8,707 bases of DNA from Clostridiaceae bacterium (GTDB lineage Bacteria; Bacillota; Clostridia; Acetivibrionales; DTU013), in NCBI GenBank assembly GCA_012799845.1, contig JAAZKL010000002.1:1-8707 (forward strand). Direction: 5' to 3'. The position numbers were made by a program, and so were the translations under genes. Under the pieces are notes generated by a model. The model saw only the letters and a program-made list of their open reading frames with translations. It did no database searches and was not told the DNA's origin. This document shows, piece by piece, positions 5,864-8,707 of the stretch. How positions within the stretch are numbered: position 1 is the stretch's first letter; each line of letters starts with the position of its first letter.

Positions 5864-7411
5864 TCATTCGCCGAGGCCGCTTTCCAGTGGCTTAATCGAT
5901 TCAAGAGCAGGACCTTCTATTATCTCACCGGTGTATGTGAACCTGGAGCCATGGCAAGGACAGTCCCATGACGACTCCGCCGAATTCCACTTGAGTTCGC
6001 ATCCCAAGTGGGTACATGTCGTGCTGACATAGTGGAGTTTTCCGTCGTTGTCGCGGTAAACGCCGACCTTATAGCCGTCCACTTCGGTTATCTCCGCATT
6101 TCCCTTTTCGACCCTGGCGGTTTCGTCAGGGATGTTCAGCTTTCCGGATATCAGGCTGACTGCGACATCGACGTTTTCCTTTATGAAGTTCTTTGCAGAT
6201 GCGGCGGGAGTGAAGCGGGACGGGCTGTAAACTTCCTCCCACGGGCTTTCGCCTTTTATGATCAGGTCAGAGATGATCATGGCCGCCGCAGTGCCGTTTG
6301 TGATGCCCCATTTATCATAGCCTGTCGCTATGAATATGTTTTCCCTGCCTGATGTCATGGGCCCTATGAAGGGTATCCCATCCATTGCGGTATAGCCCTG
6401 GGCTGACCATCTGTATGGTATGCTTTCTATGTCGAACATGGGCTTTGCAAAATCCCTTATGATCTCGTAATGGTTGTGCAGGTCCTTGCCGTGCCCCGTC
6501 TTGTGGTTTTCACCTCCCACCAGCACCATCGAGAAGTCCCTGCCGGTATGGGAGCGAAGAGTCCTTGTCGGCTCTTCGGCGTTGATATACATTCCTTCAG
6601 GAAAACTGCCCCGGATGCTGAGACTCATAAGGTATGTGCGCTGGGGATAGACCCTGGCAAAGTAAAGGCCCGGTTTATCATAAAATGGATAACGCGTCGC
6701 CTGGACTACGTACTTTGCCCTGATTTTTCTGCCATTGTCCGTTATAACTGCATGAGTGCCGCCCTCCCTGATATCGACCGCCCGTGTGTTTTCATATATT
6801 CTGCAGTCTTCGTCCTCGATAAGCTGTGCCAATGCCAGAAGGTATTTCCGGGGATGGAAGTATGCCTGGTTTGAGAACTCCATCGCTCCTTCAACTCCAA
6901 AGGGGAGATCGAGCGTTTCCTTATACACGGCGGGCAGGCCAAGCCTGAGAGCCGATTCCGTCTCGTCCTCAAGCTTTTGTAAACTGTTCCTGTCCTGGGC
7001 GAACACGTAGGCTGAGACCCTTTTGAAGTCGCAGTCTATGTTGTTTTCGCGGATCGTGTTTTCTATCAGGTCAATGGCGGCCTGATTGGCCTGCGCATAC
7101 TGCCTTGACTTTTCTTCTCCTACAGCCTTTATCATTTTGTTGTATTTGAGCGTATGCTGGGATGTGATCTTGGCAGTCGTATGCGCCGATACGCCTTTCG
7201 CGATGCGGTTGGCGTCGATCACTGCAACTTTCAGGCCATGCCCGCGAAGCAGGAAGGCCGTTGTAAGGCCGGTGATGCCGGCGCCTACGATCACCGCATC
7301 TACGTCAATGTCATCCTCCAGGGCTCCGTAATTTGTACCGCCGGTGGTATCGATCCATAGAGACGTCGACATATCGCTGAACTTTATGCTGTTTTCGTCG
7401 TTTTTGCCCAT
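5864..7411 (-). CDS. FAD-dependent oxidoreductase with C-terminal Rieske [2Fe-2S] domain (YhfW-like)
   Basis: This 515-residue two-domain protein starts with a short leader, then a DAO-type FAD domain with the dinucleotide motif VGAGITGL (42-49) and the end of the second strand at VAVID (62-66). AHTTAKITSQH (76-86) is typical of glycine-oxidase-like relatives. GYTAMDGIPFIGP and ATGYDKWGITNG are the C-terminal FAD contacts. The Rieske domain follows: C466-T-H468 and C484-P-C-H487 bind the cluster, and C471 with C486 could form the disulfide seen in bc1-type Rieske proteins. Bacillus YhfW has this same architecture. The donor and acceptor are not known. ATG 7411 was picked because GGAGGA lies 4 bases upstream; an in-frame ATG at 7459 has no such site. 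No signal peptide is seen, so it should be cytosolic. It appears to be monocistronic. Confidence 0.9.
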   Translation of the reverse strand: MGKNDENSIKFSDMSTSLWIDTTGGTNYGALEDDIDVDAVIVGAGITGLTTAFLLRGHGLKVAVIDANRIAKGVSAHTTAKITSQHTLKYNKMIKAVGEEKSRQYAQANQAAIDLIENTIRENNIDCDFKRVSAYVFAQDRNSLQKLEDETESALRLGLPAVYKETLDLPFGVEGAMEFSNQAYFHPRKYLLALAQLIEDEDCRIYENTRAVDIREGGTHAVITDNGRKIRAKYVVQATRYPFYDKPGLYFARVYPQRTYLMSLSIRGSFPEGMYINAEEPTRTLRSHTGRDFSMVLVGGENHKTGHGKDLHNHYEIIRDFAKPMFDIESIPYRWSAQGYTAMDGIPFIGPMTSGRENIFIATGYDKWGITNGTAAAMIISDLIIKGESPWEEVYSPSRFTPAASAKNFIKENVDVAVSLISGKLNIPDETARVEKGNAEITEVDGYKVGVYRDNDGKLHYVSTTCTHLGCELKWNSAESSWDCPCHGSRFTYTGEIIEGPALESIKPLESGLGE

Positions 7412-7423
7412 ATGTTCCTCCGA

Positions 7424-7456
7424 AAAATATAATAGTCCGTAAAATATAATAGTCCG
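7424..7456 (-). repeat. 17-bp AT-rich direct duplication before the FAD/Rieske gene
   Basis: The 16-base sequence CGGACTATTATATTTT (minus strand) occurs twice, at 7456-7441 and 7439-7424, with a 17-base period. The inner copy ends directly against the ribosome binding site of the gene starting at 7411. Each copy holds TATTAT, a possible -10, but I find no -35 at proper distance. The duplication could place a second -10 or alter leader length. Confidence 0.6.
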
Positions 7457-7471
7457 CAAAATTTAACAGGC

Positions 7472-7554
7472 TGTATGTAAAGTATTATCTGTTGTATGTA
7501 ATGTATTATCTATGTTGTATCTAAAGCATTATCTTCCATATGTAAAGCTAATCC
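7472..7554. repeat. Four 18-base repeats of TGTATGTAAAGTATTATC at 21-23-bp spacing
   Basis: Copies begin at 7472, 7493, 7516 and 7537 with 0, 2, 3 and more changes from TGTATGTAAAGTATTATC. The spacings of 21, 23 and 21 bases are close to two helical turns, so a protein could bind all copies on one DNA face. On the minus strand each contains TTTACATACA followed by a GATAAT further along, yet the two are too near each other to serve as -35 and -10. It lies 61-143 bases upstream of the FAD/Rieske start and may be its regulatory region. Confidence 0.65.
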
Positions 7555-7657
7555 TTTATATAGTGATGCCGTATACCGGCAGAATTTGCCTGCTTCCCGG
7601 GCGGATGACCAGCATGTGAGGAAAGTGCAGGATTATGTGCCGCATTCGCGGACCAAC

Positions 7658-7741
7658 GCGTTACATGTAAAAACCGCAGCGTTGTATGTGCAGACTGCTG
7701 CACAGCATGCGCAATTCCATGCGTGGAATGCATCTTTGTTA
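7658..7741. repeat. Weak 21-bp repeats and small hairpins
   Basis: Four 21-base blocks start at 7658, 7679, 7700 and 7721; all begin GC and have ATG at positions 8-10, while the rest is diverged (first two share GCGTT). Inverted repeats are also present: TGTGCAG/CTGCACA at 7687-7704 and ATTCCA/TGGAAT at 7714-7729. The open frames over this stretch have no ribosome binding site, so I treat the 564-base gap from 7412 to 7975 as noncoding: repeats, these hairpins and one terminator. Confidence 0.35.
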
Positions 7742-7772
7742 TATAGCTTCTCTAAAATTCGGCTTTTCATGC

Positions 7773-7820
7773 AAAATAAAAGAGACTGCGCTGAAGATCT
7801 TAACCTTCGGCGCAGTCTCT
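7773..7820 (-). terminator. Strong intrinsic terminator after the DUF1189-like gene
   Basis: AGAGACTGCGC at 7781-7791 pairs perfectly with GCGCAGTCTCT at 7810-7820, and the stem extends five more pairs (one wobble) to a loop of about 8 bases. On the minus strand the stem is followed at once by TTTATTTT (7780-7773). This is a textbook rho-independent terminator for the minus-strand gene ending at 7976, lying 155 bases downstream past the 46-bp array. In the plus direction no U-run follows. Confidence 0.92.
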
Positions 7821-7864
7821 GCATATATCACGATCTGTCCTGATGAACTGACCTGGTTGACAGG

Positions 7865-8018
7865 ATCACCCGGATCCCCGGATTCATCCGTGCCAGGAGT
7901 CGTTGCTCTTATCACCCGGATCTCCGGATTCATCCGTGCCAGGAGTCGTTGCTCTTATCACCCGGATCCCCGGATTCATCCGTGCCAGGAGTCGTTGTTC
8001 TGATCACCTGAATTTCCG
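7865..8018. repeat. Three near-identical 46-bp tandem repeats plus a partial copy
   Basis: Units begin ATCACCCGGAT at 7865, 7911 and 7957 with an exact 46-base period and only a few differences; a diverged fourth copy starts at 8003 (ATCACCTGAAT). The copy nearest the gene (7957-8002) and the partial copy cover the last codons of the minus-strand membrane-protein gene, whose TGA lies at 7978-7976. The other copies are downstream of the stop. Because 46 is not a multiple of three, each unit shifts the frame by one. The high identity implies recent expansion. Confidence 0.93.
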
Positions 8019-8707
8019 TTATTATCAGGCTCATAGCCATTCTCTTCTTCCTTAAAATCGTCATTGCCGGATCCGCCGGAGTCACCGAAGCCGCCGGGGC
8101 CGCCAGTGCCGCCAAAACCGCCGGGGCCGCCATAACCGCCGGGACCGCCAAAACCGTCAAAACTGCTGTACATGGCGTCAAGCTCACGCCTTATGTTGTT
8201 GATCGCTCCGACAACGTAAATACCGCTGGCGACATAGTACAGGACCCACATGTAAGGTACGTTGACATGAAGTATGTCCAGTATCGTACCGGCTATCAGC
8301 GGCAGCGTCATGGAGTAAACACTGATCTTGAATATGTTGCGGTATGTAAGATTAGTATTCCTGGCCGAATTGGTTGCCAGGCCTATAAGGCTCACGATCA
8401 GCGCGCTGATAAATTTCCCCGCGATGAATAACAGGGTGAATATAAAGACGAATATTACGAAAACCACCACAAATGTAGACTTCAGCATCGGGACTATCCG
8501 CACGAGGCTTTCCCGGTTCATTGTCATATTACCATACATACTCCATGATAATTCTTCCCGTTTCAGATAACTCTTCTGGATCATTTTATCACGGGTGATC
8601 AGTATCACATTGTCATATTGATAGAGGATCTGTTCTTCGTTGATACCGGGCCTTGTGTCGATAACGACGGGGACATTGCCGTCGATGACGATGGGCATTT
8701 CCGCATA
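7976..8707 (-). CDS. DUF1189-like membrane protein with Gly-rich tail (5' end outside window)
   Basis: The frame is open through the window edge (three more codons before the Met at 8698), and the first residues, YAEMPIVIDGNVPVVIDTRPG, look like the middle of a protein, so the start lies outside. Counting from that Met, the extracytoplasmic-looking part (1-70) with VVIDTRPG, ILYQYDNVILITRDKMI resembles DUF1189 family proteins as I recall them. Membrane segments follow at about 74-108, 122-142 and 148-168, then VGAINNIRRELDAMY. The family is of unknown role, with some members next to sugar-uptake genes. The last 60 residues are unusual: a Gly-rich stretch (182-209, GGPGG(F/Y) units), an acidic DDFKEEENGYEPD part, then NNDSWHG ending in a 46-bp repeat. 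A strong terminator follows downstream. Confidence 0.75.
   Translation of the reverse strand, partial: YAEMPIVIDGNVPVVIDTRPGINEEQILYQYDNVILITRDKMIQKSYLKREELSWSMYGNMTMNRESLVRIVPMLKSTFVVVFVIFVFIFTLLFIAGKFISALIVSLIGLATNSARNTNLTYRNIFKISVYSMTLPLIAGTILDILHVNVPYMWVLYYVASGIYVVGAINNIRRELDAMYSSFDGFGGPGGYGGPGGFGGTGGPGGFGDSGGSGNDDFKEEENGYEPDNNGNSGDQNNDSWHG
8072..8155 (-). repeat. Gly-rich coding minisatellite
   Basis: Codons for about 28 residues give repeated GGPGGF, GGPGGY and GGTGG elements, written in DNA as near-tandem 9-18-base GGC/GGT/CCN tracts. The frame is kept. The tail follows the last membrane helix and is probably disordered; its purpose is unknown. Confidence 0.75.

Noticed and set aside
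7586..7843. Plus-strand small open frame, and the Cys-rich minus frame opposite it, between the oxidoreductase and the membrane protein
   Set aside because: No ribosome binding site, both pass through a strong terminator and weak repeats, and composition follows the repeat.

Overview
The window looks like chromosomal DNA from an anaerobic, low-to-mid GC member of the Clostridia (Firmicutes). The evidence is strong AGGAGG-type ribosome binding sites, TGnTATAAT extended -10 promoters, a clostridial-type ferredoxin protein, a YhfW-like FAD/Rieske oxidoreductase and a DUF1189-type membrane protein. No genus can be fixed by eye. There are no tRNA or rRNA genes, CRISPR array, transposase or phage genes.

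Layout: (1) 1-1868, plus strand: the tail of a membrane protein, a small Cys-rich zinc-ribbon protein, an overlapping Fur-family regulator with Fur-type metal ligands, then a ZIP-family metal transporter. This reads as a metal-homeostasis neighbourhood. (2) 1998-2951, minus strand: a ferredoxin-domain protein whose linker has grown into ten 7-residue Ser-Pro/Gly repeats carrying regularly spaced Cys and His. (3) 3443-5702, plus strand: an ABC-2-like exporter (ATPase plus 519-residue permease) behind an extended -10 promoter and a 23-bp inverted repeat that looks like an operator. The ATPase reading frame is broken by one missing base ahead of Walker A. (4) 5864-7411, minus strand: an FAD oxidoreductase fused to a C-terminal Rieske [2Fe-2S] domain. 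(5) 7976 to the window end, minus strand: a DUF1189-like membrane protein, 5' end outside the window, with a Gly-rich tail and a strong terminator downstream.

The common genes are ordinary. The unusual property is repeat content. Almost every intergenic gap, and the 3' parts of two genes, hold their own degenerate short tandem array: 15/20-bp steps at 820-960, a loose 15-20-bp motif at 1871-2014, 21/42 bp inside the ferredoxin gene at 2403-2591, 51/52 bp at 3161-3350, 21-23 bp at 7472-7554, weak 21 bp at 7658-7741, and 46 bp at 7865-8018. The arrays mostly differ in sequence, so they look locally generated rather than copies of one mobile element. One 46-bp array supplies the stop codon of the gene it borders. 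I see no clearly new defence or mobile system; the best leads are the Cys/His repeat insertion, the frameshift, the operator-like palindrome and the arrays.
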